A stretch of 43,745 nt of DNA from a virus: positions 1 to 43,745 of IMG/VR virus record IMGVR_UViG_3300042691_019090. One strand, written 5' to 3'. The position numbers and the translations under genes are program-made. The notes beneath the pieces are model-generated. The model saw nothing but the letters and a program-made list of their open reading frames with translations, ran no database searches and was not told the DNA's origin. Of the stretch, positions 7,717-16,906 are shown piece by piece. Position 1 is the first letter of the stretch; every line of letters begins with the position of its first letter.

Positions 7717-7916
7717 AGATTCTTGCCGCGCTCTTGTCCCTGCTTTCGCAGCTCCTGACCATATGGCGGGAGAAGAAGGTGGAGGACAGGGTGCGGCAGG
7801 ATGTTCAGGAGCAACTCGATGCGAATGCTGCCAAAGCCGAAGAAGCTGTTGTTACTCCTGACCCTGTGCGCGACGAGCGCCTGCGGAACCGGTTTGACCG
7901 GGCGCATAAAGGGTGA
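7713..7916 (+). CDS. Putative inner-membrane spanin (Rz-like)
   Basis: 67 residues from GTG 7713, in a GTGA overlap with the holin stop. An N-terminal signal anchor, residues 2-18 (KILAALLSLLSQLLTIW), is followed by a charged helical segment (REKKVEDRVRQDVQEQLDAN) and a Pro-containing, Arg-rich tail. This is the layout of an i-spanin, though shorter than lambda Rz. A longer GTG start at 7683 exists but lies inside the holin gene. The out-of-frame gene starting at 7819 inside it encodes the lipoprotein partner, which strongly supports the call. Confidence 0.75.
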   Translation: MKILAALLSLLSQLLTIWREKKVEDRVRQDVQEQLDANAAKAEEAVVTPDPVRDERLRNRFDRAHKG

Positions 7917-8052
7917 TTACTGCCTCATAGCGCGCCCTATAGGGTACGACACCCGCGTAGACAGCGCAGAGACGGTGAAAGAGGTGGAGGCACATAACTC
8001 CAAGTGGGTTTGCGCGTGCGAAAACGATTGCCCGAAGGGGGTCGCAAAGTAA
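7819..8052 (+). CDS. Putative outer-membrane lipoprotein spanin (Rz1-like), nested
   Basis: 77 residues in the +1 frame relative to the i-spanin and starting inside it. ATG 7819 is preferred because AGGAG at 7807-7811 is seven bases upstream; ATG 7801 and 7825 are alternatives. A basic n-region (MRMLPKPKK), hydrophobic LLLLLTL and a lipobox-like CATSAC put the acylated Cys at residue 22. The lipobox is imperfect (Thr at -3). The mature part is longer and less Pro-rich than classical Rz1 and contains CxCxxxC near its end. It should pair with the i-spanin for outer-membrane disruption. Confidence 0.72.
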   Translation: MRMLPKPKKLLLLLTLCATSACGTGLTGRIKGDYCLIARPIGYDTRVDSAETVKEVEAHNSKWVCACENDCPKGVAK

Positions 8053-8097
8053 CCCGTACCGTGGTAGGTATATAGGTAGCAGTTTCGAGGAACTACG

Positions 8098-9519
8098 ATG
8101 CCCAGCACCTACAGCAACCTCAAAATCGAATTGATGGCGACCGGGGAGAACGACGCCACTTGGGGCACCATCACCAATACCAACCTCGGCACGGCAATCG
8201 AAGAAGCCATCGCCGGCTCCGCCGATGTTACATTCGCCAGTGGTAACGTCACCCTTACCTTGACGGATAGCAATGCAAGTCAGACTGCGCGGAATATGCG
8301 CCTGCGCTGTATCGGCACCACGGGCGGCTCAACCCGTAATCTGAATGTCCCTGCCATTGAAAAGCTCTACCTCGTGCACAACGAGTGCGCCGACGGCATC
8401 ACAGTTAAGACTGTTGCCGGCACCGGGATTACCGTTCCTGCGGGGCAAAGTGCTCTCCTGTTCGTTGATGGCACGAACGTCGTTAGCGCGGTGTCGTATC
8501 TCGCTTCGGCTTCTTTCGGTTCACCGTTGGCGGTTGCCTCCGGGGGTACGGGTGGTAACACTCAAGGTGCAGCGCGCACTGGCCTTGGGGCTACTACGGT
8601 TGGCTCCAATCTGTTTACTCTAGCTAACCCTTCCGCCATACGGTTCGTGCGCATCAACGCGGATAATACTGTCTCGGCGCTGAATGACTCCGATTTCCGT
8701 GCCGCCCTCTCTTTGGGTACAGCTGCACTGGTTGATGTACCTATCACTGTCCCCGACGGCGGCACAGGTGGAGTTTCGTTTACAGCTAACACGCTTTTGA
8801 AAGGCAACGGTACGGGCGCGCTCCAGCTGTCTTCGATTTCTGATGACGGCTCTTTAGTATCTGTAGCAACCAATATCCGCTTTTCCGCCAGTAATCCGAC
8901 TCTTGAGTTCAACAACGGCGGCGCGCAGGTCTACAGTACGGCGGCTAATACTCTCCAGTTTGCGACTGGGGGCGGTATTGGCTCCCCGACGGAGCGTATG
9001 CGGATTACCTCATCTGGTGATATCGGTATCGGCACTTCGTCACCCGGAGCCCGACTGGATGTTAACGGCAACGTGCGCGTTTCCGGGAACAGCCAGCTCC
9101 AGATTTTCAACTCTGCGGGGACGAGCGGAGTTTCTATCCAGACCGACAACGCCGCATCGGCTGCCATGACCCTTAGCACGGGCGGCTCTGTGCGCGTTAC
9201 GCTTACTAGTAGCGGCGTGCTGAATTATGGCTCCCTCGAAGTCGGTTACCGCGACCTCCCGACCGCAGGTGGGCTGACACGCGGGCAGTGCTGGCACATT
9301 ACCTCCGGGCAGACCATTAACACCGGTCTCTCCGTGGATGGGGTTTACGCAATCTATAACAACAGTGGCTCGCCGATAACTCTGACGGAGGGCTCGGGTC
9401 TGACGTTACGCCGCACCGGGACGACCAGTATCGGTAACCGCACTCTTTTACCTTACGGTTATGCGTGGATTCGGCCCATCAGCAGTACGGAGTACACCAT
9501 CACCGGAGACATCTCGTGA
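8098..9519 (+). CDS. Tail fibre protein
   Basis: 473 residues. The N-terminus MPSTYSNLKIELMATGENDA, then TWGTITNTNLGTAIEEAIAG, is a classic phage tail-fibre start. Two fibre-type GGTG repeats follow (VASGGTGGNTQGAARTGLGA near 145-165; VPDGGTGGVSFTANTLLKGN near 220-240). Then come RMRITSSGDIGIGTSSPGAR and LDVNGNVRVSG, typical of long trimeric fibres. The C-terminus is a beta-rich tip (VYAIYNNSGSPITL, GSGLTLRR, GYAWIRPISSTEYTI). No S74 autoprotease was seen. GAGGAA at 8086-8091 is the ribosome site. It probably mediates receptor binding. Confidence 0.88.
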   Translation: MPSTYSNLKIELMATGENDATWGTITNTNLGTAIEEAIAGSADVTFASGNVTLTLTDSNASQTARNMRLRCIGTTGGSTRNLNVPAIEKLYLVHNECADGITVKTVAGTGITVPAGQSALLFVDGTNVVSAVSYLASASFGSPLAVASGGTGGNTQGAARTGLGATTVGSNLFTLANPSAIRFVRINADNTVSALNDSDFRAALSLGTAALVDVPITVPDGGTGGVSFTANTLLKGNGTGALQLSSISDDGSLVSVATNIRFSASNPTLEFNNGGAQVYSTAANTLQFATGGGIGSPTERMRITSSGDIGIGTSSPGARLDVNGNVRVSGNSQLQIFNSAGTSGVSIQTDNAASAAMTLSTGGSVRVTLTSSGVLNYGSLEVGYRDLPTAGGLTRGQCWHITSGQTINTGLSVDGVYAIYNNSGSPITLTEGSGLTLRRTGTTSIGNRTLLPYGYAWIRPISSTEYTITGDIS

Positions 9520-9863
9520 CGGGTATCTATGCTGCGTCGGCGGCAGCGTCAGCCCCCGCGCTTTCGGCCACAATCGGAGCGGGTCAAGTTGCTGCGGGCG
9601 GCACCTCGACTTTCAACTTCAACACCAACACATGCACGCCCTCCGGCGGCGTCGCCCCCTATTCCTATTTTTGGTCGTGGACAGGCGTTACCGGCACCGG
9701 GACGATGACGTTCAACGGGTCCAACACAACCCAGACAGTCACCCCGCAAGTGACCGGCGCGGTACTGGGGGTTATCTATGGCAACCTCCAGTGCCAAGTA
9801 ACTGATGCTGCTTCGAATGTGTTCACCACCACGACTTCCTACTATGAGTATGAGCGTACCTGA
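9516..9863 (+). CDS. Small Ig/PKD-like tail-associated protein
   Basis: 115 residues from GTG 9516, which overlaps the fibre stop (GTGA). An Ala-rich start (ASAAASAPALSATIGAG) precedes an Ig-like segment: STFNFNTNTCTPSGGVAPYS, YFWSWTGVTGTGTMTF, TVTPQVTGAVLGVIYGNLQC and VTDAASNVFTTTTSYY. The two cysteines (TCTP and LQCQV) and the GVAPYSYFWSW pattern resemble PKD or Ig-like domains of phage surface proteins. Coupling to the tail fibre suggests a fibre tip or accessory protein. A longer start would run inside the fibre gene, so GTG is preferred. Confidence 0.7.
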   Translation: MTGIYAASAAASAPALSATIGAGQVAAGGTSTFNFNTNTCTPSGGVAPYSYFWSWTGVTGTGTMTFNGSNTTQTVTPQVTGAVLGVIYGNLQCQVTDAASNVFTTTTSYYEYERT

Positions 9864-11797
9864 TGGCCTTCATCAAGCTCCAGTTCAAACCGGGCGTTAA
9901 CCGCGACCAGACCGATTACTCGAACGAGGGCGGCTGGTATGCGTGCGACAAAATTCGGTTTCGTTCTGGTTACCCCGAAAAAATTGGTGGTTGGCAGAAA
10001 ACAACCCCTTCTGCGTTCATCGGGGTCTGCCGCCAGATGTATAACTGGGCGACTACCTTTGGCGACAATTTCGTGTCCCTTGGAACCAACGAGAAGCTGT
10101 ATATCGAGAACGGGGGTAATTTATTCAACGTAACCCCGTTGCGGGCGACCATGAACAGCCCGGATACCGACAACAGCATCAACACGACCAACGGCTCGAC
10201 GACTGTGGTCGTCAACCTTGGTGCCCCTCACGGAGCCGTCACTGGGAGCTACGCCCAAATCAGTGGTGCGACGGGTGCCAGTATCGGCGGTATTCCGATT
10301 GCGCAAATCAATACCAACCACAAAATCACGGTCATCGACGCTGACTCGTTCTCGTTTGTCGTCACCACTGCGGCTACATCGACTGTGTCCAATGCAGGTG
10401 GCACCGCAGTCGTCATTCAGTTCGAAATTGCGCCCGGTAACGCTGTCACCATCAAAGGCACCGGCTGGGGTGTTGGTACGTGGGGCCGGGACACTTGGGG
10501 TCTTGGGTCCACCACTGGGGGTATAAACCTGCCGCAGCGCGACTGGTGGTTCGACAACTTTGACAATGACCTTGTCATGAATATCCGGGATGGGGCTGCC
10601 TATTGGTGGGCGCGGGGGACAAACGCTAACCCGACTTCAGCACTGGCTACTCGTGCGATCACTCTGGCGAGCTACGCGACCGCAGAAGGGTTTGACGCCA
10701 ATGCGGTGCCGGCCAAGGTCATGCAGCTGCTTGTGTCTCAGCAGGACCGGCACCTTATCGCGTTTGGAGCAGTTCCGTTCGGGTCGACCAATCCGGCCGA
10801 TTTTGACCCTATGCTCATCCGCTGGGCGGACCAAGATACCCCCGGTGACTGGACACCGACAACCACTAACTCCGCTGGGGATATCCGGGTCTCCCGTGGC
10901 TCCAAGATTGTCCGCGCGCTCCCCACACGGCAGGAAATCCTCGTGTGGACTGATGCCGCGCTCTATACACTCCAGTTCCTCGGGACGACAGATGTGTTCG
11001 CGCTCCAAGAATACGCGGACAACGTGTCGATAGCATCACCCCGCGCCGTGGCTACCGCGTCCAATGTCACCTACTGGATGGGCAGGGATAAGTTCTATGC
11101 CTACACCGGCCGCGTGGAGACCGTTCCATGCAGCCTACGGAACCATGTATTCAAGAACATCAACTTCACCCAAGCGGACCAGATTATCTGTAGCACCAAT
11201 GAGGAGTGGAACGAAATCTGGTGGTTCTATCCGACTGCTAACAGCTTCTATAATAACGCTTATGTCGTCTACAACCATCTGGAGCGGGTGTGGTATTATG
11301 GCTCGCTCGACCGCACCGCTTGGCTGGATTCCCCGCTGAGGGAGTATCCTATGGCCGCTAACTCTCCGGTGTCGGTAAGCGGCACGACGGTGACGGTTGG
11401 TAACGGGTACATGTATGACCACGAACGTGGTATAGACGCCGATGGCGCTCCGATGAGCTCCTTTATCGAGTCTTCGGACTTTGACTTGGAAGACGGCGAC
11501 CAGTTCATGCTCATCCGGCGGCTTGTTCCCGATATCACTTTCAACGGGTCCACTGCCACGTCTCCGGAGGTTACGTTCCGGATAACCCCGCGTAATTTCC
11601 CCGGTACCGCTGTCTATACTGACTCCAGCGACACCCAGCGGGTTGTCGAGACTACTATCGGGCAGTTTACTCCGCAGGTGTTCATCCGTGCTCGCGCCCG
11701 GCAGATGGCGCTTAAGGTCATGTCCGAGAACTCCGGTGTGCAGTGGCAGCTGGGTGCCCCTCGTCTTGACGCTCGTGCGGATGGAAGGCGGGCATAA
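9863..11797 (+). CDS. Large tail structural protein, nozzle-like
   Basis: 644 residues beginning MAFIKLQFKPGVNRDQTDYS, then a CDKIRFRSGYPEKIGGWQKT block. Further on are GWGVGTWGRDTWGLGSTTGG, RDWWFDNFDNDLVMNIRDGA and DRTAWLDSPLREYPMAA, characteristic of a large, conserved virion protein of podovirus-like environmental phages. The repeated W/G-rich strands suggest a beta-propeller-like tail nozzle or tubular protein B counterpart. A Gly/Thr-rich inserted region lies around residues 100-200. It overlaps both neighbours by a few bases. The nozzle role is inference. Confidence 0.7.
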   Translation: MAFIKLQFKPGVNRDQTDYSNEGGWYACDKIRFRSGYPEKIGGWQKTTPSAFIGVCRQMYNWATTFGDNFVSLGTNEKLYIENGGNLFNVTPLRATMNSPDTDNSINTTNGSTTVVVNLGAPHGAVTGSYAQISGATGASIGGIPIAQINTNHKITVIDADSFSFVVTTAATSTVSNAGGTAVVIQFEIAPGNAVTIKGTGWGVGTWGRDTWGLGSTTGGINLPQRDWWFDNFDNDLVMNIRDGAAYWWARGTNANPTSALATRAITLASYATAEGFDANAVPAKVMQLLVSQQDRHLIAFGAVPFGSTNPADFDPMLIRWADQDTPGDWTPTTTNSAGDIRVSRGSKIVRALPTRQEILVWTDAALYTLQFLGTTDVFALQEYADNVSIASPRAVATASNVTYWMGRDKFYAYTGRVETVPCSLRNHVFKNINFTQADQIICSTNEEWNEIWWFYPTANSFYNNAYVVYNHLERVWYYGSLDRTAWLDSPLREYPMAANSPVSVSGTTVTVGNGYMYDHERGIDADGAPMSSFIESSDFDLEDGDQFMLIRRLVPDITFNGSTATSPEVTFRITPRNFPGTAVYTDSSDTQRVVETTIGQFTPQVFIRARARQMALKVMSENSGVQWQLGAPRLDARADGRRA

Positions 11798-12504
11798 TGG
11801 CGCTGTCCAAGTTCAAAGCTCCGACGCTCCCCGCGCCGCCCGCCCAGTGGGACGCCCAGTACGCTCGGCAGCTACTGCGTGCGTTGGAGATTTACTTCTC
11901 CCAGCTGGACTCCGCTACACCGAACTACGCGGAGAGTTACACAGCAGACCATTTCTACGGGGGCTTCCTCCACGGAGACGGCACCGACGTCCGCGTACCT
12001 TACAACCAGTTCTACAGCATGGTCGACCAGACTGCCCCGGCTATCGACGTAGCCAATGCGCTTGAGTTGGAGGTCACCAGTTTCGTCGACGGTATTAGCA
12101 TAACCGGCGCAAACGACACCCGCATCACGTTTTCCGTGCCGGGGACTTATCTCGTCACCTACAGCCTGTCGTTCAAAAACACGACCAACGATTCTCAGGA
12201 CATCGACATCTGGTTCAAATACACCGACAGCGGCGGCGGGGCGGATATCGCTAACTCCAACAGCAAGTTCACGATTCCGGCGCGCAAGGCGTCTACGGAC
12301 CCGTCCTATCTGGTTGCCACTACATCGTCTATGGTAGTCGTAAACGAAGCGAATGCCTATGTGGAAATCATGTGGTGGGTGTCGAATCTGAGTGTAACGC
12401 TGGAGCACCTCCCTGCGGTTGCTTACTCGGCGGGGGTGACCCCCGCGATACCCGCTACCCCTTCGGCACTGGTACAGGCACGGTTCGTGAGTGCTACTAT
12501 TTAG
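11797..12504 (+). CDS. Virion protein with C1q-like beta-sandwich
   Basis: 235 residues. A helical, Pro-containing N-terminus (APPAQWDAQYARQLLRALEI, YFSQLDSATPNY) is followed from about residue 78 by strands with the order of C1q/TNF-like phage proteins: QTAPAIDVANALELE, ITFSVPGTYLVTYSLSFKN, DSQDIDIWFKYTDSGGGADI, SKFTIPARK and VNEANAYVEIMWWVSNLSVT. Such domains occur on phage appendages and trimerise. It lies between the nozzle-like protein and the internal virion block, so a tail or spike accessory role is likely. Confidence 0.65.
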   Translation: MALSKFKAPTLPAPPAQWDAQYARQLLRALEIYFSQLDSATPNYAESYTADHFYGGFLHGDGTDVRVPYNQFYSMVDQTAPAIDVANALELEVTSFVDGISITGANDTRITFSVPGTYLVTYSLSFKNTTNDSQDIDIWFKYTDSGGGADIANSNSKFTIPARKASTDPSYLVATTSSMVVVNEANAYVEIMWWVSNLSVTLEHLPAVAYSAGVTPAIPATPSALVQARFVSATI

Positions 12505-12554
12505 TTTTCGACAGGTTGGAGCTATAAGCGCGTAAGCAATACGGGAAACCCAAT

Positions 12555-14129
12555 ATGAACGTCTCCTCTGCCCCTCCCCCGTTCCAAACCAACAACTCCG
12601 GTAGTGGGGCAGTAGGCAACCCTCCCGTGTTGGGTTCGCAGGTCTTGGGCAAAACCGGGGGTATGCCGGAGCAGCGCGGGCTTTCCGCACTGAGCAACCC
12701 CATGGCGCAGCAGCTCCAGAGCATGGGTCGAGGCAATGACTCCATGCTTGTCCACATGACGCCGGGCGAAGTGCAGAGTTTGCAGGGGCTGGCTCGTGCC
12801 GCTGGTGGGTCGCTATCGACTAACCCCCAGACGGGTCTCCCCGAGGCGGGGTTCCTCGAGGACATTCTGCCCGCGCTCCTCGGCGTCGGTCTGTCGTTTA
12901 TCCCCGGTGTCGGCCCTCTAGCGGCAGCGGGTATCGTCGGTGCGGGCAGCACTGCTATCACTGGGGATATCACCAAGGGGCTCGTGGCGGGGCTTGGAGC
13001 GTTTGGTGGCGCGTCGCTCGCTGGTGCTCTAGCCGCCCCCGCTGCCGCTGGTGCCGCTGGTGCTGGGGCAGCTTCCAGCGCCGCTACTGGTGCTGCTACT
13101 GGTGCCGCTACTGGTGCCGCTACTGGTGTGGGTGCGGGTGCCACTGGTGCGGGGGTTGGTGCTGCTGGTGCCGGCGCTGCTGGGCTTGGGGGTGCAAGTG
13201 CTATCCCGGCCGGAGCGCTTTCGAGCGCCGTAGGTAATGCCGCCCCGGCGGCGCTGTCGGGCCAGTTGCTTGTCCCCGCCACTACTCTACCCACGTTTGC
13301 CGCACCCGCAGCTGCCGGAGGGGCGAAAGCGGGACTTTCTGGTGTTCTCCAACGGTTTGGAGAGCAGGCTAGTGCAGGGCTCGGTAGTGGTATCGCGGCC
13401 AAGGCAGCCCCCTATGTTGCGGGCGCGGGGTTGCTCAACACGGTTAACAACGCCTTCACCCCCGACGTGCGTATGCCGGAAGAGGAAAAGAGCACGTACA
13501 ACGGCCCTTATCGCTTCGAACCCCGGCAGGTCCTTAGTCCGGGGCCGTCGCCGATTGAGACTCGTGACTCTTCCGAGAAACTCTATTTCGCGCCGCAGCA
13601 GCCGCGCCTCATTGACGCTTCTGGCAACCCGGTTGGGGGCTTCGGCCCCGGACCCACGTCGCCGGCCCCACGCATGGGTCTCTCCAGCGAATACGCTATG
13701 GATATGCTCCGCCGCAAAGGGCGCGAAGAGGGCAGCCCGTTTAGCCGCCCCATCTGGGGCACTTTCGCCAAGGGTGGCGAGGTCAACATGCGCGACGGCT
13801 CCTTTGTCATTGACGCCCGCACTGTGTCGGAGTTGGGCAACGGTAGCAGTGAAGCCGGTCAGGAGCTGCTCGCCCGTATGGGCGGCAAGCCCGTCAAGGG
13901 TCCGGGAGATGGCGTCAGCGATTCTATCCCGGCGAAGATCGAAGGTAAGCAGCCCGCCCGCGTGGCCCGTGACGAAGTGGTGTTCTCCCCGGAAGCTGTT
14001 CGTCGTATCGGTGGTGGCAGCGAGAAGAAAGGTGCCCAGAAGCTCTACGCCCTCATGGAGCGCGCCCACAAGGCTCGCAAGCAGGCGGCGCGGGGTAAGG
14101 ACACCCAGCTGCGTAGGGGGCTGGCATGA
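12555..14129 (+). CDS. Putative internal/ejection virion protein, Ala/Gly-rich
   Basis: 524 residues. The N-terminus is disordered (Pro/Gly/Asn), followed by VHMTPGEVQSLQGLARAAGG and then hydrophobic helices at about 98-150 (LEDILPALLGVGLSFIPGVG, PLAAAGIVGAGSTAI). A long Ala-Gly tract follows, including the GAAT repeat. The C-terminal half has short ordered parts (KGGEVNMRDGSFVIDARTVS, GGKPVKGPGDGVSDSIPAKI, ARVARDEVVFSPEAVRRIGG). Membrane-active, low-complexity proteins placed before gp14/15/16-like genes are usually ejected with the DNA. The ribosome site is weak (GGGAAA). Confidence 0.65.
   Translation: MNVSSAPPPFQTNNSGSGAVGNPPVLGSQVLGKTGGMPEQRGLSALSNPMAQQLQSMGRGNDSMLVHMTPGEVQSLQGLARAAGGSLSTNPQTGLPEAGFLEDILPALLGVGLSFIPGVGPLAAAGIVGAGSTAITGDITKGLVAGLGAFGGASLAGALAAPAAAGAAGAGAASSAATGAATGAATGAATGVGAGATGAGVGAAGAGAAGLGGASAIPAGALSSAVGNAAPAALSGQLLVPATTLPTFAAPAAAGGAKAGLSGVLQRFGEQASAGLGSGIAAKAAPYVAGAGLLNTVNNAFTPDVRMPEEEKSTYNGPYRFEPRQVLSPGPSPIETRDSSEKLYFAPQQPRLIDASGNPVGGFGPGPTSPAPRMGLSSEYAMDMLRRKGREEGSPFSRPIWGTFAKGGEVNMRDGSFVIDARTVSELGNGSSEAGQELLARMGGKPVKGPGDGVSDSIPAKIEGKQPARVARDEVVFSPEAVRRIGGGSEKKGAQKLYALMERAHKARKQAARGKDTQLRRGLA
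13083..13130 (+). repeat. 12-bp tandem repeat inside an Ala/Gly tract
   Basis: Four successive units of gctactggtgcc or its close variants encode Ala-Thr-Gly-Ala repeats in the internal virion protein. Whole-unit gain or loss would keep the frame. Confidence 0.85.
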
Positions 14130-14569
14130 TTAAGGTTAGTCTTGTCCCCCCGAACATGGTTGAGGCCCTTTGGTCTAAGCTGTTCCCCTTCCTGTCGAAG
14201 GCGGCGGAATACACGTTCGGGCGGTATGAACCCGAGGACATCATGGATGCTCTGCTCAGCGGAGAGCTGCATCTATGGGTAGCCGCCAAGGGTAATGAGC
14301 TTATGGGTATCACCGTAACTCGTTTTTGGGTATACCCGCGCAAGAAGTGTCTTGATATGGTGTTTCTGGCTGGTGACGATGGGTTCAGCTGGAAGGACGA
14401 GATGCTCAAGATGCTCCAGTGCTGGGCGTATGACAACCGGTGTGATGTGATCGAAGCATCTGGTCGTCTGGGTCTGGCCAAGGCGTTCAAGGACGACGGG
14501 TATCGTCCGCTGTGGCAGGTGTTCGAGCTCCCCGTGGGTAGCTCCGGGCTTGGAGGTAGTAATGGCTAA
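14126..14569 (+). CDS. GNAT-like protein of the internal virion block
   Basis: 147 residues. It shows the short GNAT pattern: a helix pair (MVEALWSKLFPFLSKAAEYT, then PEDIMDALLSGE), strands LHLWVAAKGNELMGITVTRF and KCLDMVFLAGDDGF, a helix (EMLKMLQCWAYDNRC), and DVIEASGRLGLAKAFKDDGY. Phages with T7-like tails often carry such a small acetyltransferase-like gene (T7 gp13 region) beside internal proteins. The classical R/QxxGxG/A acetyl-CoA loop is not obvious, so activity is doubtful. ATGA overlap upstream; the next start lies inside its end. Confidence 0.65.
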   Translation: MIKVSLVPPNMVEALWSKLFPFLSKAAEYTFGRYEPEDIMDALLSGELHLWVAAKGNELMGITVTRFWVYPRKKCLDMVFLAGDDGFSWKDEMLKMLQCWAYDNRCDVIEASGRLGLAKAFKDDGYRPLWQVFELPVGSSGLGGSNG

Positions 14570-15686
14570 GGGCGGCGGCGCGCAGACGCAATACGTCAAG
14601 TCGGAGACTTCCAATCTCCCCGAATACGCACGCCCCTATTTCGAAGGGCTGATGGGTGGCGCTCAGGGCCTTCTGAGTCGGGATTACGTGCCGTTTAGCG
14701 GTCAGCGCATCGCGGACTTCACTCAGGGTCAGCGTGGCGTGCAGCAGGAAGCCCTCGGTATGCAGACGCCGGGGGAGTTTGGTTTTGGCTCCAACATCGC
14801 TGCGCAGAGCGCCATGGGGTCGATGGCTGCAGGTGACTACAACCCCGCCAATTTCCGCGCGCAGCGCGTGGGTGCTCCGGGGCTCAACTACTTCCAAATG
14901 CAGGGTCCGGGCCTGTTCAATACCGAGACGGCGCAGCAGTATATGTCGCCGTATATGCAGAACGTGCTCGACGTTGAGAAGCGCGAAGCTATCAATGACG
15001 CTAGGCAGGGGCAGCTCGTTCAGGACCTCGGTGCGGCCCGGCAGGGCACCTATGGGGGCAGTCGGCAGCTGCTCGCTGCGATGCAGCGCGAGCGGAACCT
15101 TGGGCGGCAGCTCGGTGATATCCAGACCCGTGGTCTCCAGAGTGCCTTCGAGAACGCCCAACAGCAGTTCGAGCGCGACCGCACTGCTGGTATCAACGTA
15201 GGTGGTCAGAACCTCCAAGCAGCGCTCGGCGTGCAACAGCTCGGGGCCGACACTGGTCTGCGCGCCGCACTGGCCAACCAGCAGACGGGGCTCGAAGCGC
15301 AGCGGCTTGGTGAACAGTCGCGCCAGTTCGGCGCGCAACAGCGTCTGGCTGGTTATGGTCAGGCCGGCGGACTCGCTCAAACGCTGGCCAACCTCGGCTC
15401 CGCGCGGTCTCAGGCGGACCTGTCTCGTCTCGGCTTCCAGACGCAGCAGGCTGCTCAGGAGCAGGCGCTCAACCAGCAGTATCTCGACACCGCCTATCAG
15501 GACTTTCTCCGGCAGCGTGATTACCCGCTGGAGATGCTCCAGCAGTATAGCAGCTTGCTGCGCGGCGTACCGGTCACTCCGAACTCGACCTCGACGACTT
15601 ATGCCCCGGCTCCGGGTCTCGGGCAGCAGCTGTTGGGTACCGGGCTCGGTGCGGCGAGCATCTACAAGACCTTCATGGGTGGCTAA
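14562..15686 (+). CDS. Internal virion protein, gp14-like position
   Basis: 374 residues from ATG 14562, chosen because GGAGGTAG lies just upstream; a TTG four codons earlier is unlikely. The protein has a GGAQTQYVKSETSNLPEYAR start, then a long Gln/Ala/Gly/Arg-rich helical middle (GQLVQDLGAARQGTYGGSRQ, LQAALGVQQLGADTGLRAAL, TQQAAQEQALNQQYLDTAYQ) and a hydrophobic C-terminus (GLGQQLLGTGLGAASIYKTF). The DARQGQLVQDLGAARQGTYG-type motif is frequent in phage internal/ejection proteins. The function is inferred from composition and order. Confidence 0.65.
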   Translation: MAKGGGAQTQYVKSETSNLPEYARPYFEGLMGGAQGLLSRDYVPFSGQRIADFTQGQRGVQQEALGMQTPGEFGFGSNIAAQSAMGSMAAGDYNPANFRAQRVGAPGLNYFQMQGPGLFNTETAQQYMSPYMQNVLDVEKREAINDARQGQLVQDLGAARQGTYGGSRQLLAAMQRERNLGRQLGDIQTRGLQSAFENAQQQFERDRTAGINVGGQNLQAALGVQQLGADTGLRAALANQQTGLEAQRLGEQSRQFGAQQRLAGYGQAGGLAQTLANLGSARSQADLSRLGFQTQQAAQEQALNQQYLDTAYQDFLRQRDYPLEMLQQYSSLLRGVPVTPNSTSTTYAPAPGLGQQLLGTGLGAASIYKTFMGG

Positions 15687-15688
15687 GC

Positions 15689-16906
15689 ATGGAAACGAAG
15701 CCGTTCAGCATCCAGTCACCTGAGCAGATCGCCAAGGATTATGGCGGTAACAAGCAGCGCATTGCTCAAGCCATGCAGATGGGCCTCCTCGACCCTACTG
15801 CGGGCACACTTGCTGGTATGTTCATCGACCGTATGCGTGGGGCGGCCCAGCAGGAAGGAGCCCCCCAGCAGACTGTGGCTCAACAGGTGTTCGCTCCGCC
15901 GCAGATGACGTCGCCCCCGATGGGCCAACCCCAGATGCAGATGCCGCAGGGTCTGGGTCAACCTCAGATACCGATGCCGCAGGAAACCCCTCCGATGGGT
16001 ATGGCGGGTGGGGGTCTCACGGCACTCCCCTTGCCGGAGAGCATGTTTGACGAACCGGCTGATTACGCTGGTGGCGGTATCGTGGCTTTCGCCCAAGGGG
16101 GCGAAGCTGAAGAAGACGAGTTGGGCGGGTTTTACAAGGACCCGGTGCGCGAGCGCGAGAAACTGCGGCAGCTCTACCAACCCAAGACGGAGGCTCGTGA
16201 CCGTGCACGCGGTCTCTTCGAGGGTATGCTCGACCCTGAGCAGCAGAAGAAGCGTTTGAGCGAAGACAAGTGGATGGCGCTCGGGCAGATCGGTGCCAAG
16301 ATGGCACAGACTCCGGGGTCGCTGTTTCAGGCTCTCGGTGCGGGTATCGAGGCTGCGCTTCCGGGTATTCAGGAAGCATCCAAGGAACGCCGGGCTGAAG
16401 TCCGCGATGCGGTCATGCAGATGGCGCAGATGGAAGGTCTCGACAACAAGGAAGCCATGGAGCTGGCCAGAGAGGCGCTCAGCGGCACCAAGACGTTTGC
16501 TGAGCTCCAGCAGAAGGCCAAAGAGATGGCGCAGCAGTCTGAGCTTGCCAAGATGGAAGACAAAACCCGCCGTTACGTTGCGGATACTGGTGCTGCGGCC
16601 CAGATGGGTTCCGCTCGCATTACTGCCAATTCGTTCGAAGCACAGGCTAAGAGGCAGGAAGCTGCGCTCGACAAGCAGGCGCGCAACGAAGCCATGAAGG
16701 CCGCAGCCGCAGACATGGCGAAGGTTAATTTCGGCATGGCCCCGAAAGACCCTGCTGCCAAAGCGGCGTATGACCAAGAGTTCCTGAAGCGGTTCAACTT
16801 CTACTATCAGTCGTATCTGGGCGCATCCCCCTCTGGTGCACCTGCTTCTACTGGTGTAGGTGGGTACGGTTCTCCTCCGCCGGGGGCGGTTAAGAGGGTT
16901 GGTTAA
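15689..16906 (+). CDS. Internal virion protein, gp15-like position
   Basis: 405 residues starting METKPFSIQSPEQIAKDYGG, then NKQRIAQAMQMGLLDPTAGT, a start repeatedly seen in environmental-phage ejection proteins. A Pro/Gln/Met-rich linker lies at about 60-110. It contains GLY-rich GGGLTAL and GGGIVAFAQGGE segments, then long charged helices (EREKLRQLYQPKTEARDRAR, AMELAREALSGTKTFAELQQ, ELAKMEDKTRRYVADTGAAA). It lies directly before the giant gp16-like gene, with a one-base overlap (TAATGG). It is probably ejected. Confidence 0.65.
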   Translation: METKPFSIQSPEQIAKDYGGNKQRIAQAMQMGLLDPTAGTLAGMFIDRMRGAAQQEGAPQQTVAQQVFAPPQMTSPPMGQPQMQMPQGLGQPQIPMPQETPPMGMAGGGLTALPLPESMFDEPADYAGGGIVAFAQGGEAEEDELGGFYKDPVREREKLRQLYQPKTEARDRARGLFEGMLDPEQQKKRLSEDKWMALGQIGAKMAQTPGSLFQALGAGIEAALPGIQEASKERRAEVRDAVMQMAQMEGLDNKEAMELAREALSGTKTFAELQQKAKEMAQQSELAKMEDKTRRYVADTGAAAQMGSARITANSFEAQAKRQEAALDKQARNEAMKAAAADMAKVNFGMAPKDPAAKAAYDQEFLKRFNFYYQSYLGASPSGAPASTGVGGYGSPPPGAVKRVG

